From Bog-1198 sp963727045 (GTDB lineage Bacteria; Pseudomonadota; Gammaproteobacteria; Steroidobacterales; Steroidobacteraceae), in contig CAVSES010000002.1 of NCBI GenBank assembly GCA_963727045.1, positions 744,001-808,000 of the forward strand: a DNA stretch of 64,000 bases, written 5' to 3'. Position numbers and translations under genes: made by a program. The notes below the pieces were generated by a model, which saw only the letters and a program-made list of their open reading frames with translations, had not been told where the DNA came from and did no database searches. Below are positions 52,733-61,843 of the stretch, one piece after another. The stretch's first letter is position 1. Each line of letters begins with the position of its first letter.

Positions 52733-55369
52733 TCACTGGATCTTGTAGCCGAAAGAGATTCCGAGTACGCGCGGTCGAAGCGGCGTCTGTTCCACGATGA
52801 ATTGGTCGGTACTGGTGAAGGTGGATGCGTGCGAGTTGGCCAGATTTTCACCAAACAGCATCACGCTCCAGGCATCCTTGGCGATGCCGACCGAAGCGTC
52901 AAAGGTCGAATACGCCGCATTCTCGAATCGCAGCCTTGAGGTGCCGATGCTGCTCGAGCCCGCGAACGTCGGGTTCGAGCCCGCCTGCGTGAACGAATGC
53001 CCCGTGTGCGACGCGCCGAACTGCGCAAAGGAGTTGTAATCGTTGAATGACCACTCGTAGCGAGCCCGCAAACTGAATTGCAGCGGCGGCGCATCCGCCG
53101 TGGGCGATCCGATCGGGCCGAACGGATTGGTGATGGCCGTACAGTTGGCGCCGGTGGAGTCGCAGGCCTGGGTGATGGCGTGACCGAAATTGGCACTTGC
53201 AGGATTGTTGTCGATCAGCGCCGGCGAATTGGTCTGCCGGGTTTGATTCCAGGAGGCGGCCCCTTGAAGGGTGAGCCCGCCGATGATGCGGGCAACCATC
53301 GAGGTTTCGATGCCTTTGACCAGGAAGTTCTGTCCGTTCTCATTGAAGAACAAGTTGCCGAGCAAGCCGGGATCGAAGAAGGAGATCTGCACGTTGTCCC
53401 AGTTCTCACGGTAGATGGCGCCGTTCCACTGGAAGCGATGGTCGAAGAACTCCGTCTTCCAGCCGATCTCGTTGTTCGTGAGATTGTCGGACGCCCAGGA
53501 GCGCCCAAGCACGTATTGAAACTTACCGTCGGGACCGTAAATGTGCTGGGTGCCCCCATTCTCATCGAAACCACCCGGCCGGAATCCTTGCGACCAGGTG
53601 TAATACACCATGACGTCCGGCGTGATGTGCCAGGTAAGATTGGCGCGACTCTTGAACCCCGATTCCGACCCCTGAAGGTTTTGCGCATCGAGATTGTAGG
53701 AGAACGACGAAGTGCAGCCGCCGGGCGGTGTACCCGCCTCGTAGCACCCGAAACTCGACATGACGCTGCCTTTGTACGAATTTTCGAACCGGAAATGGCG
53801 CGTCCCCGCAGTGAACGTCAACACCTTGGGAATCAAGTCGACGTCGACCGAGGCGAAGAACGCGGTCTGCTTGGTTTCACGCGGAGTGTCTTGATAAAAC
53901 GATTCAGTCGCAGGCCGGATTCCTGCCGGGTTGACCGTGGTCCCCGGAAAGGTGCCCAAGTCGGTGAAGCAGCCCACGGCAAGGCTTGCGGTACATTCTG
54001 GTATTCCCTTGTAACTCCACGCCGTGTGATCGAACAGTTTGTTGTCCTCATAGAACGCGCCCGCAATGCCGCGGACTCGCCAGTCATCCGGAGTGCTCAC
54101 GCGAAACTCGTGCTGCATGTGCTTGTTCTGCTCGCTGGTGTGCCAGGACGCGCTCGGCGAGAAGCACTTCGGCGTCAGGTCGAATAAGCCGTAGCACTGA
54201 TAGTATTCGGCGTACACCGCGCGCGAATAGTTGGTGTAATCGCCGGACTGCTCGACGTTGCGCACCAGGTAGCCGGCCGTATAGACGCCCTTCAAGAGGC
54301 CGAGCTTGCCGTCGACCGTCAGGGACGTCATCTCGAACTTGTCCTTGTCATAGGCCGGGTTGAACAGGGTCACTTCGAGGGGCTGCAGCGGAGCGCCATC
54401 CGAGGCGTTGGGCTGCTGGTAGAACACTCCCTGCGAGTGCATGTCCTGGTAGCTCTGCGCCAGCAGCACATCCCAATCGTCGTTGAACTTGTACAGCAGC
54501 TGGGCGCGGATACCCTGATAGGTCACCGGATTGATGGCCCGCCCCGCGATGCTGTTGTTGTTGAGCGTGGGGCTGCCGGGCGGCACGCAAAACCCGTTGT
54601 TCGGCAGCCCGTCCGGACAATGGCCGTTGACGGCCGGATAGCCCGCGTACGCGATGCCAAGATCGGTGTTCTTGCGCGTGAAGGTCGCCGGCACGTTGTC
54701 GATGTAGCCGCCGCGCTGATCGTTGTAGATGACGGCACGCACCGCCATGTGTTCGGCGATCAGAGGCAGGTTCAAGACCGCGGTGACATCGGAATTATTA
54801 TCCCCATGAGCGGTCGTGCCGTAGCCCGCCTTCACGGTGGCTTCGGTCACGTCGATCTTGGGTTGATTCGTGATGTAGCGAATCACGCCCGCTTCGGCGC
54901 CGGCGCCGAACAGGGTGCCCTGCGGGCCTTCGAGCACTTCGATGCGCTCCAAATCCGCGGCATAGATATCGAGATTACGGTTCGGCAGCTGGCCCGATTG
55001 ATTGTCGAGATAGATGGCGACGTTGGGGTAGAGGCCCGTCGAGGAGCTGCCCTGGCTTGCCTGCGAACCCGCGCTCAGGCCGCGCATGAACACTTCGTTC
55101 TGCCCGGGCCCGTTGTTGGCGCTGCTGACGTTGGGTAAATACTTGATGTAGTCGTCGAAGGTCTGGATGTTGAGCTGCTGGATGGCCTGCCCCGTAAACG
55201 CCTGCATCGAGATCGGCACGTCCTGCATGCTTTGCGAGCGCCGCTGGGCCGTCACGGTGATCTCCTCGAGGGCGTCGCTCCCCCCCTCCGCGGTCGCGGC
55301 CAGGACTCTTCCGCCCGACAGAACACCCAAGACAGCCGCGATCGATAAAGAAAGCTTGGAATTCATCAA
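52733..55369 (-). CDS. TonB-dependent receptor
   Basis: This outer-membrane receptor has 878 residues. A signal peptide (cleavage after VLA, about 25) is followed by a TonB box-like EEITVTAQRR, a plug domain (45-170, SMQDVPISMQAFTG, VFMRGL, IEVLEGPQGTLFGAGA) and a 22-strand barrel that ends GISFGYKIQ. The C-terminal aromatic-lacking end is slightly unusual. Sequence style is that of sphingomonad/xanthomonad carbohydrate- or peptide-type receptors rather than siderophore types. It is third in the leftward operon 58888-52733, 115 bases after the oxidoreductase gene. Confidence 0.95.
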   Translation of the reverse strand: MMNSKLSLSIAAVLGVLSGGRVLAATAEGGSDALEEITVTAQRRSQSMQDVPISMQAFTGQAIQQLNIQTFDDYIKYLPNVSSANNGPGQNEVFMRGLSAGSQASQGSSSTGLYPNVAIYLDNQSGQLPNRNLDIYAADLERIEVLEGPQGTLFGAGAEAGVIRYITNQPKIDVTEATVKAGYGTTAHGDNNSDVTAVLNLPLIAEHMAVRAVIYNDQRGGYIDNVPATFTRKNTDLGIAYAGYPAVNGHCPDGLPNNGFCVPPGSPTLNNNSIAGRAINPVTYQGIRAQLLYKFNDDWDVLLAQSYQDMHSQGVFYQQPNASDGAPLQPLEVTLFNPAYDKDKFEMTSLTVDGKLGLLKGVYTAGYLVRNVEQSGDYTNYSRAVYAEYYQCYGLFDLTPKCFSPSASWHTSEQNKHMQHEFRVSTPDDWRVRGIAGAFYEDNKLFDHTAWSYKGIPECTASLAVGCFTDLGTFPGTTVNPAGIRPATESFYQDTPRETKQTAFFASVDVDLIPKVLTFTAGTRHFRFENSYKGSVMSSFGCYEAGTPPGGCTSSFSYNLDAQNLQGSESGFKSRANLTWHITPDVMVYYTWSQGFRPGGFDENGGTQHIYGPDGKFQYVLGRSWASDNLTNNEIGWKTEFFDHRFQWNGAIYRENWDNVQISFFDPGLLGNLFFNENGQNFLVKGIETSMVARIIGGLTLQGAASWNQTRQTNSPALIDNNPASANFGHAITQACDSTGANCTAITNPFGPIGSPTADAPPLQFSLRARYEWSFNDYNSFAQFGASHTGHSFTQAGSNPTFAGSSSIGTSRLRFENAAYSTFDASVGIAKDAWSVMLFGENLANSHASTFTSTDQFIVEQTPLRPRVLGISFGYKIQ

Positions 55370-55484
55370 TCATCCCCTTGTTATGCGAGCTTTCGGCCTC
55401 GCGCAGCTCTTGGGCCGCGGTTCCGCTAGTTTCTAGCATCAAATAGGGCGCGGAGCAATCGGGCCCGGACCGCCCGCCCCAGCA

Positions 55485-56612
55485 CTATCCTTGCATGAAC
55501 CGCCGGGGCGACAGATCGGCGGCCGCTAGCCCCTCCCCAGCGACGTCGGCCGGCAATTCTTTTCGCCTCGCCAACGCCGCTGCCGCGCGCGCCATGGCGG
55601 GTGCGGTTTGGATGCCATAGCCGCCTTGGCCCGCACACCAGAAAAGGCCGTCGACTGCGGGGTCGAAGCCCACGACCGGAACCCGGTCGGAAGAAAACGT
55701 TCGCAGACCGGCCCAACGGTGGTTGACCTTGCGCACGTCGATGTCGAGCGCCGCTTGCACGCGATCCACGCCGATGGCGACATCCAGATCCTCGGGTTGC
55801 GCATCACCCGGGGCTTGCGGAATCTCGTCGGCCGGCGACAGGAGCAGCTGGGCGGCGTCGGGCTTGAAATAAAACTCCTCGTCGGCATCGATGACCGCCG
55901 GCCAGCGCCGGACATCCACGCCGGCGGGCGCATCCACCAGCAGCGCGGTGCGGCGCAGGGGCTGCAAGCCGACTCGGCGCGCCCCGCACACTTCGGCAAG
56001 TTCATCCGCCCACGCCCCGGCGGCATTCACCAACACCGGGGCGCTCACCGTCTCGTCCTTAAGCTCGAGTACCCATGTGCCGTTGCGCCTTGTGATGTGG
56101 ATCGCCTTGCTTCCCGTCAGAAGCCTGGCGCCCGCGGCGCGCGCCCCTCTTAGAAACCCCCGATGCAGCGCGTCGACCTCGATGTCCATGGCGTCGGAAT
56201 CGAGGGCCGCCGCGCTTAAGTACCCGGTGCGGATGCGCGGCACCCGATCGAGCGCCTCCTTCACGTCGATGGAGGCGAGCGCACTGCCCGTCGCCCGGAT
56301 CGACTCGACCATCCGCGCCAATCGATCGTGTTGATCCGCTCGGGCGATGTACAGGCAGCCGCGAGGGCGGAGCAGCGGGTGCTCGCAAAATCCGCGGGGC
56401 GGCGCGTCGAAAAAGCGGCGGCTCGCACGCGTCACCGCTCGAATCTCGCGTCCTCCATAACTCGGGGCGAACAGTGCCGCGGAGCGGCCGGTGGCGTGAA
56501 ATCCGGGGCGCGATTCGGCCTCGATCAGACACACGGGTCCCGATGAGGCGAGTTCATACGCGATCGAGGCGCCGGCGATTCCGGCGCCCACGATGACAAA
56601 GTCATAGTTCAT
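55485..56612 (-). CDS. FAD-dependent oxidoreductase (DAO family, D-amino-acid oxidase/dehydrogenase-like)
   Basis: The 375-residue protein has a dinucleotide-binding motif at once: VIVGAGIAGASIAYEL (6-21), then E-A-E closing the Rossmann fold, ATGRSAALFAPSY, and the late VLVNAAGAWADELAE and GLFWCAGQGGYGIQTAPAM typical of glycine/D-amino-acid oxidases. No signal peptide, so it is cytoplasmic or peripheral. It lies between two TonB-dependent receptor genes, 11 bases after the first. With the deacylase at 62973, deamination of D-amino acids is a reasonable role, but the substrate is inferred. Confidence 0.88.
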   Translation of the reverse strand: MNYDFVIVGAGIAGASIAYELASSGPVCLIEAESRPGFHATGRSAALFAPSYGGREIRAVTRASRRFFDAPPRGFCEHPLLRPRGCLYIARADQHDRLARMVESIRATGSALASIDVKEALDRVPRIRTGYLSAAALDSDAMDIEVDALHRGFLRGARAAGARLLTGSKAIHITRRNGTWVLELKDETVSAPVLVNAAGAWADELAEVCGARRVGLQPLRRTALLVDAPAGVDVRRWPAVIDADEEFYFKPDAAQLLLSPADEIPQAPGDAQPEDLDVAIGVDRVQAALDIDVRKVNHRWAGLRTFSSDRVPVVGFDPAVDGLFWCAGQGGYGIQTAPAMARAAAALARRKELPADVAGEGLAAADLSPRRFMQG

Positions 56613-56623
56613 CGCGCTTGCGG

Positions 56624-58888
56624 TCAGAACTTCGCGCCGAGCTCAATGCCGATGGTTCGCGGCTGAATGAACGCGGCGATGCCCGTCTGATTTTGACCGC
56701 CGCTGTTGGCATACTCGGTGATCCCGCGCGCGTTCGTGAGATTGCTGCCGAAGAGCTCGAGGCTGTAGTGCCCGTTGTCGATGCCGGCCTGCACCTTGAG
56801 CGTATTGTAGACCGGCAGCTTCACGTGCGACTCGATCGTGGCCGCCGAGGAAGAGAACGCCGTGTAGCGCGTTCCCGTATAGGTCCAGGAACCGCCGACG
56901 AATCCGGCAAAACTGCCAAAGGCCGGCCAGGTGTAGTCCACATTGAAGGTGTCGCTGAACTTCGGAACATAAGGCAGAGCATCACCGTTCATGCCGCCGA
57001 GCGCCGCCGCATCCGAGGTGAGCTTCGCGTCCGTGTAGGCACCGAGCAGGCCGATGCTCAGACCCTGCCAGGGCCGCCACAGAAAGTTCCATTCCACGCC
57101 CCTCGAATCCGCGCTTCCGGAATTGCCGTTGATTCCCACCGGGCCGCTCGATGTTTGCAAGATGTCGAGAATTTGTACGTCGCTCCACCGGATGTCGAAT
57201 ATATCAACGTCCACGGTGAATTTCTTGTCGAACAAATCCGCCCTCACGCCGAGTTCGTAGTTGCGCGTCGAGTCCGAGCGGTAGGGGGGCGGGTTCGGCA
57301 GGAACGAGGACGGCTGATTCGGGCCGCCGGGGCTGAAGCCAGTTGCCACGCGCGCGTACACCAAGAGGTCGTCATTGACGTGCCAGCGCGGCGCCACCGA
57401 CCAGTTCTGTTCGCGCTCCGAGGTGGAGATTCTTGGAAAGGTCGCATCGGGGCCCAATAGCACGCAACAGAGCAGCGAGGACTGGGAATATTGTTGGGTG
57501 TGGGTGGTGCGGCCGCCGAGTTCGATGTCGAACGCCTTGGAGAAGTGGTACGTGACATCCGCGAAGAACGCCGATTCCTTGTAGTCCGCCGGAAGCCGGT
57601 CGCCACCCAGCGCGGGCGCAAGAATCGTCGAGGGATCCGCGGCACTGCGGGCGTCATACACCTGGTTGAATCCGGTCGTCTCGTGCGTGAAGAAGCCGCC
57701 CGCCAACCAGTCGAACGGTTTGCCGAACAGCGTGCCCCCCGGATTCGACGTCAGGCGCAGTTCTTGATTGAACTTGTGCAGCGTTTCCACCTGATTGCCG
57801 AAAACCACGATGGGCTCCCCATAGACTCCCGCCACGCCATCGGCGAGAGTCACGCCGGGAGCGAGATTGAGATTGGTGAAATCCGAGCTGTAGCGCTTCT
57901 TGATTTCTCCGTAGCTGGTCGCGGACATGAGCGTCGCCGCGTGCAAGTCATATTGAAGGTTGAGCGCGTAATACGACAGGTTGTCGTTGATGACGTGCGG
58001 GCCGGCGGTCGAATTTCGAAATCCATTCACCGGATCGAATTGATTCGCCGGGGCTGTCGCCGGCGTCAATGCGGCGCCCACCACCTGCACGTTGTAGTCG
58101 CCACGGACGTTGAGCGCCTGATTGAACGCGGTCGCACGGATCGTGAGATCCTCCGTCGGCTTCACCAGCAGCGACGCCCGCAGGCTGTATTTGTCGCCGT
58201 GATTGACGTCCTTCTGTCCGCTCTCCGGGTTGCTGATCCAACCCGGAAGGCCCTCCTCCACGGCGCTTAAGCGAAATGCCGCCTTGTGGTCCCAGAAGGG
58301 AAGATTGACGACCCCCTTGGCGAATCCTGCGGACTGGCCGCCCTCGACCGATTCGCCGCCCACCTGCACCGCACCCTCGTAGGCGTTGAGATCGGGGGGA
58401 TTGGTGACGTATTTGATCAAGCCGCCTTCCGCGGAAGCGCCGTACAGCGTTCCCTGCGGACCGCGCAGTACTTCCACCCGCTGCAAATCGTAGGTGTCGA
58501 CGTTGGCGCTGAAGAACGCGCCATTGGATTGCGAGCCCGACATGAAGAATGGAATGTCGTCGACCGTGGTCGCGATGGTCGCGCCGACGCTGCCCACATT
58601 CTCGCCGCGCAGCACCACGCGGTTTCTCCCCGGGTCGACGCTCTCGATCGACATGCCGGGAATTTGCGCGGCGAAATCCGTATAGCCCAATTCCTGGCGG
58701 CGGTCGAGTTCATCGCCGCTGAGCGCGGTGATGCCCATGGCGACGTCGTGCAGCTTCTCCGCGCGCTTGGTGGCGGTGACGACGATTTCCTCGAGGCCCG
58801 CGGTGGGCGCGGTGCTCTGTGCTTGGGATGCACCGCCCGTGAACAGCAGCCCCGCGGCAAGGATGTCGACAACTCTACGGATTGGCAT
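56624..58888 (-). CDS. TonB-dependent receptor
   Basis: The 754-residue receptor has a signal peptide (cleavage after ASQA, about 23), a TonB box-like EEIVVTATKRAE, a plug (ALSGDELDRRQELGYTD, VVLRGENVGS, EVLRGPQGTLYGASAEGG) and a barrel to the C terminus ending GIELGAKF, with a terminal Phe as expected for outer-membrane assembly. It is homologous to 52733-55369 but not a recent copy. ATG 58888 has GAGGAA 7 bases before it, and the predicted promoter at 58913-58941 is 25 bases further upstream. First gene of the leftward operon. Confidence 0.95.
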   Translation of the reverse strand: MPIRRVVDILAAGLLFTGGASQAQSTAPTAGLEEIVVTATKRAEKLHDVAMGITALSGDELDRRQELGYTDFAAQIPGMSIESVDPGRNRVVLRGENVGSVGATIATTVDDIPFFMSGSQSNGAFFSANVDTYDLQRVEVLRGPQGTLYGASAEGGLIKYVTNPPDLNAYEGAVQVGGESVEGGQSAGFAKGVVNLPFWDHKAAFRLSAVEEGLPGWISNPESGQKDVNHGDKYSLRASLLVKPTEDLTIRATAFNQALNVRGDYNVQVVGAALTPATAPANQFDPVNGFRNSTAGPHVINDNLSYYALNLQYDLHAATLMSATSYGEIKKRYSSDFTNLNLAPGVTLADGVAGVYGEPIVVFGNQVETLHKFNQELRLTSNPGGTLFGKPFDWLAGGFFTHETTGFNQVYDARSAADPSTILAPALGGDRLPADYKESAFFADVTYHFSKAFDIELGGRTTHTQQYSQSSLLCCVLLGPDATFPRISTSEREQNWSVAPRWHVNDDLLVYARVATGFSPGGPNQPSSFLPNPPPYRSDSTRNYELGVRADLFDKKFTVDVDIFDIRWSDVQILDILQTSSGPVGINGNSGSADSRGVEWNFLWRPWQGLSIGLLGAYTDAKLTSDAAALGGMNGDALPYVPKFSDTFNVDYTWPAFGSFAGFVGGSWTYTGTRYTAFSSSAATIESHVKLPVYNTLKVQAGIDNGHYSLELFGSNLTNARGITEYANSGGQNQTGIAAFIQPRTIGIELGAKF

Positions 58889-58912
58889 GGGCGTTCCTCG
58901 TGATTGCGGGTC

Positions 58913-58941
58913 AATATATTTGTATATGTCTATTGTGGCAA
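58913..58941 (-). promoter_or_regulatory. Sigma-70 type promoter of the leftward receptor operon
   Basis: On the minus strand, TTGCCA (58941-58936), 17 bases, then TATATT (58918-58913): five of six matches in the -10 and four of six in the -35. The predicted start is about 18 bases before the ATG of the receptor gene. The -35 lies inside the repeated element 58932-58946, so binding there would block it. Confidence 0.6.
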
Positions 58942-58946
58942 CTTTT
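58932..58946. promoter_or_regulatory. Copy 1 of a shared 15-bp element
   Basis: ATTGTGGCAACTTTT, 14 of 15 identical to 59792-59806. It overlaps the -35 of the leftward operon and precedes the XRE-cupin gene, so it could be an operator for autoregulation and for the receptor operon. Confidence 0.5.
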
Positions 58947-59031
58947 TTCTACTTTAGCTAAAACAGGGGCGAAACGTGCTATTTGCCAGCCGCGCGATTA
59001 CAGTGTCGCGCAGGAAGTCTCGAGGGAAAGA

Positions 59032-59748
59032 ATGAAGTCACGGTCCCCAACGGCGGCGGTGAGCGCACGGGCGGTCGCGAAGCCCGGCGCGATGCTGAAG
59101 AAACTGCGAATTCAACGCGGATGGACCCTCAAGGAAGTCAGCCTGCGCACCGGCTACCCGGTCTCCACGCTCTCGAAGATCGAAAATGACCGGGTTTCGC
59201 TCACCTACGACAAGCTGACGCGCATCGCCGCCGGCCTCGAAGTCGACTTTTCCAGCCTGTTCGGCGCACAGGAAGCCGCTCCGGAGACGGTGCTGCAGGG
59301 ACGGCGCAGCATCGCTCGTGCCGGTGAGGGCCGCTCGATCGAATCGAAGAATTACCTGCACCTCTATCCCGCCACCGAACTGCTGCACAAGCGGCTCATT
59401 CCCATCATCGTCGACATCCGCGCGCGCAGTCTCGAGGAGTTCGGCGAGCTGGTGCGTCACTCGGGCGAGGAATACGCCTATGTGCTCGAGGGGGAAATTG
59501 AACTGCACACCAGCGCCTATGCGCCGGTGCGCCTGAAGGCGGGCGATTCCATCTATTTCGACAGCACCATGGGGCATGCCTATATCGCCGCAACCGACGG
59601 ACCTTGCCGGGTGTTGGGCGTGTGCTCCGGCACGGAAAGCCAGATGATTGCCGCGGTCGGCGGGATGCTCGCCGGCGACTCGCCGGCGCCGCCGCCGCCC
59701 GCGGCCCCGTCCCGCCCGAAACGCCCGCGGCGCCGCCGGCCGGGCTAG
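59032..59748 (+). CDS. XRE-family regulator with C-terminal cupin domain
   Basis: From ATG 59032 (AGGGAAA upstream) the product has 238 residues. A helix-turn-helix of XRE type occupies about 20-78 (LKKLRIQRGWTLKEVSL, YPVSTLSKIENDR), followed by a cupin domain at 130-205 (HSGEEYAYVLEGEIELH, LKAGDSIYFDSTMGH) that would bind a small effector, and a Pro/Arg-rich tail. Such regulators commonly control transport and catabolic operons of amino acids or organic acids. The gene sits between the divergent arms of the cluster; copies of a shared element precede both arms. Confidence 0.92.
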   Translation: MKSRSPTAAVSARAVAKPGAMLKKLRIQRGWTLKEVSLRTGYPVSTLSKIENDRVSLTYDKLTRIAAGLEVDFSSLFGAQEAAPETVLQGRRSIARAGEGRSIESKNYLHLYPATELLHKRLIPIIVDIRARSLEEFGELVRHSGEEYAYVLEGEIELHTSAYAPVRLKAGDSIYFDSTMGHAYIAATDGPCRVLGVCSGTESQMIAAVGGMLAGDSPAPPPPAAPSRPKRPRRRRPG

Positions 59749-59786
59749 CCGCCGCCTCCGCCCGAGCGCCGGGGGGACTCGCAAAT

Positions 59787-59806
59787 TTTCCATTGTGGAA
59801 ACTTTT
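59787..59806. promoter_or_regulatory. Copy 2 of the shared element, palindromic form
   Basis: TTTCCATTGTGGAAA (59787-59801) is a perfect palindrome with a 5-base centre; the 15-base element ATTGTGGAAACTTTT (59792-59806) overlaps it. A second small repeat GAAAC-TTTTC-GTTTC follows. It lies 69 bases before the TTG start of the hydrolase gene, a normal operator position. Confidence 0.55.
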
Positions 59807-59874
59807 CGTTTCTGGCAAATTGCCGACGTTCATCCCCCTCATTGGGTTCGCCATTGCCGCTCGGAGAGTTCCCA

Positions 59875-61824
59875 TTGGCTACGCATAAGCTGATTTCGCC
59901 GGCCCTCCTGGGTTCGCTCGCCCTGTGCGGCTTTCAGGTTCACGCCGCCGACCCGACGCCCGCCCCGCCGGCGGCGCACACCCTCGAAAGGGCGGACGTT
60001 GAGAGCTGGCTCGACGGGTTCATGCCCTACGCCCTCGAGACCGGCGACATCGCGGGGGCGGTGGTCGCGGTGGTCAAGAATGGCGCCGTGGTATTGGTCA
60101 AGGGCTACGGCTACTCCGACGTCGCCGCGCGAGCGCCGGTGGATCCCGAGCGCACACTGTTCAGGCCGGGCTCGACGTCCAAGCTCTTTACCTGGACGGC
60201 GGTGATGCAGCTGGTCGAGCAGGGTAAGCTCGATCTCGACCGTGACGTGAATGATTACCTGGATTTTCGCCTTCCGGCGCACGGCGCACCGATCACGCTG
60301 CGCAACATCATGACCCACACCGCGGGATTCGAGGAGCAGGTCAAGCAGCTCATCCTCGATGATCCGAGGGAGCTGCCGCCGCTCGCCGAGTACGTGAAGC
60401 ACGCGACGCCGGTGCGCCTGTTCCAAGCGGGCACCACGCCCGCCTATTCGAATTACGCCACCGCGCTCGCGGGCTACATCGTGCAGCGCGTCTCCGGCGA
60501 GAGATTCGACGACTATATCGAGGCGCACATCTTCAAGCCGCTCGGCATGGCGCACGCAAGTTTCAGCCAGCCGCTGCCGGCCGCGCTCGCCGCCGACGTC
60601 TCCAAGGGCTACGAACTTGGCTCCCAACCGCCGAAGCCCTACGAGATCATTCCCCCCGCCCCGGCGGGAAGCCTGGCTGCGAGCGGCGCCGACATGGCGC
60701 GCTTCATGATCGCGCACCTCGAGGGCGGGGAATACGCCGGTGCGCGAATTCTCGAGCCCAAGACCGTGAAGTTGATGCACGAGACGCCGCTCGACATGAT
60801 CCCGCCGCTCAATCGAATGGTGCTCGGATTCTACGAACAGAACTACAACGGCCACCGCGTCATCAGCCACGGCGGCGATACGGAATATTTCCACAGTGAT
60901 TTGAGCCTGTTCCTCGATGATCGCGTCGGCCTCTTCATTTCCGTGAACAGCGCCGGCCGCGAAGGCGCCGCGCATGTGATTCGCCAGGGCCTGTTCGAGC
61001 AGTTCGCCGACCGCTACTTCCCGGGCCCGGCGGATCTGCGCCGGGTAGACGCCAACACCGCCGCCGCGGACGCAAGAGTGCTGGCGGGCTACTACGACAA
61101 CTCGCGCCGCGTGGAGACGTCCTTCCTCAGCATCGCGAGCCTGCTGCAGCCGATTCGCGTGGATGCCGACAAGCAGGGAACCGTGAGCCTGTCGCTGCTT
61201 CATGGTCTCAACGGCGCCGAGCGGCACTACCAAGAAGTGCAACCCTTCGTCTGGGTCGATCCCGACAGCGGCTGGCGGCTCGCAGCCAAGGTCGTGGATG
61301 GTCATGTGGCGCGCTTCAGCGCGGATGAAATCTCCCCTTTCATGGTCTTAGAGCCCACCCCGTGGTGGCGATCGCCCGCGTGGCTGCAGCCGGCCGCCGC
61401 GGCATCCCTGATCGCCTGTCTCCTGACCGCGCTGCTCTGGCCCGTCGCGGCCATCGTTCGGCGCCGCCATCATGTGTCGTTGGGGTTCGCCGGCCGCGCC
61501 GCGCGCGCGCATCGCTGGTCACGCCTCGCGGCGGTGGCCATCGCAGCGGTCAGCATCGGCTGGGCGATCCTCATTGGCGTGGGCTTGACCCACCTCTCGG
61601 TGCTCGGTCCGGCGCTCGATCCCTGGCTCTTCTCGCTGCATCTTCTTTCCGTGGTGGGCTACGTGGGCGGCGGCGCAGCGCTCCTCTGGGCGGCGTATGT
61701 CGCGTGGGCCGCCCGCCGGTCTTGGGCTTCGCGCCTGTGGACGGCGGCGCTCGCGCTCGCGGCGCTGGTACTTCTCTGGACGGCGGTGGCCTATCATCTG
61801 ATGTCGTTCCGCACCACGTATTGA
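59875..61824 (+). CDS. Serine beta-lactamase-fold hydrolase with C-terminal membrane domain
   Basis: I start at TTG 59875 because GGAGAG is 6 bases upstream and a signal peptide follows (cleavage after VHA, about residue 24); TTG 59842 would add 11 residues. The product is 649 residues. Active-site motifs of class C-type/penicillin-recognising enzymes are in order: S100-T-S-K103 (SXXK), Y191-S-N (YXN) and H332-G-G (HXG). A helper domain follows, then about five to six membrane helices from about 500 to the end. It may act on D-amino acid peptides or amides (D-aminopeptidase or DD-peptidase-like) in the periplasm. The membrane tail is less usual. Confidence 0.88.
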   Translation: MATHKLISPALLGSLALCGFQVHAADPTPAPPAAHTLERADVESWLDGFMPYALETGDIAGAVVAVVKNGAVVLVKGYGYSDVAARAPVDPERTLFRPGSTSKLFTWTAVMQLVEQGKLDLDRDVNDYLDFRLPAHGAPITLRNIMTHTAGFEEQVKQLILDDPRELPPLAEYVKHATPVRLFQAGTTPAYSNYATALAGYIVQRVSGERFDDYIEAHIFKPLGMAHASFSQPLPAALAADVSKGYELGSQPPKPYEIIPPAPAGSLAASGADMARFMIAHLEGGEYAGARILEPKTVKLMHETPLDMIPPLNRMVLGFYEQNYNGHRVISHGGDTEYFHSDLSLFLDDRVGLFISVNSAGREGAAHVIRQGLFEQFADRYFPGPADLRRVDANTAAADARVLAGYYDNSRRVETSFLSIASLLQPIRVDADKQGTVSLSLLHGLNGAERHYQEVQPFVWVDPDSGWRLAAKVVDGHVARFSADEISPFMVLEPTPWWRSPAWLQPAAAASLIACLLTALLWPVAAIVRRRHHVSLGFAGRAARAHRWSRLAAVAIAAVSIGWAILIGVGLTHLSVLGPALDPWLFSLHLLSVVGYVGGGAALLWAAYVAWAARRSWASRLWTAALALAALVLLWTAVAYHLMSFRTTY

Positions 61825-61843
61825 ATGCGCGAAACCCGCCCCA

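Noticed and set aside
53078..54187. Plus-strand open frame of 369 codons
   Set aside because: Antisense to a clear TonB-dependent receptor.
59839..61305. Minus-strand open frame of 488 codons
   Set aside because: Antisense to the beta-lactamase-fold hydrolase, whose active-site motifs are all on the plus strand.
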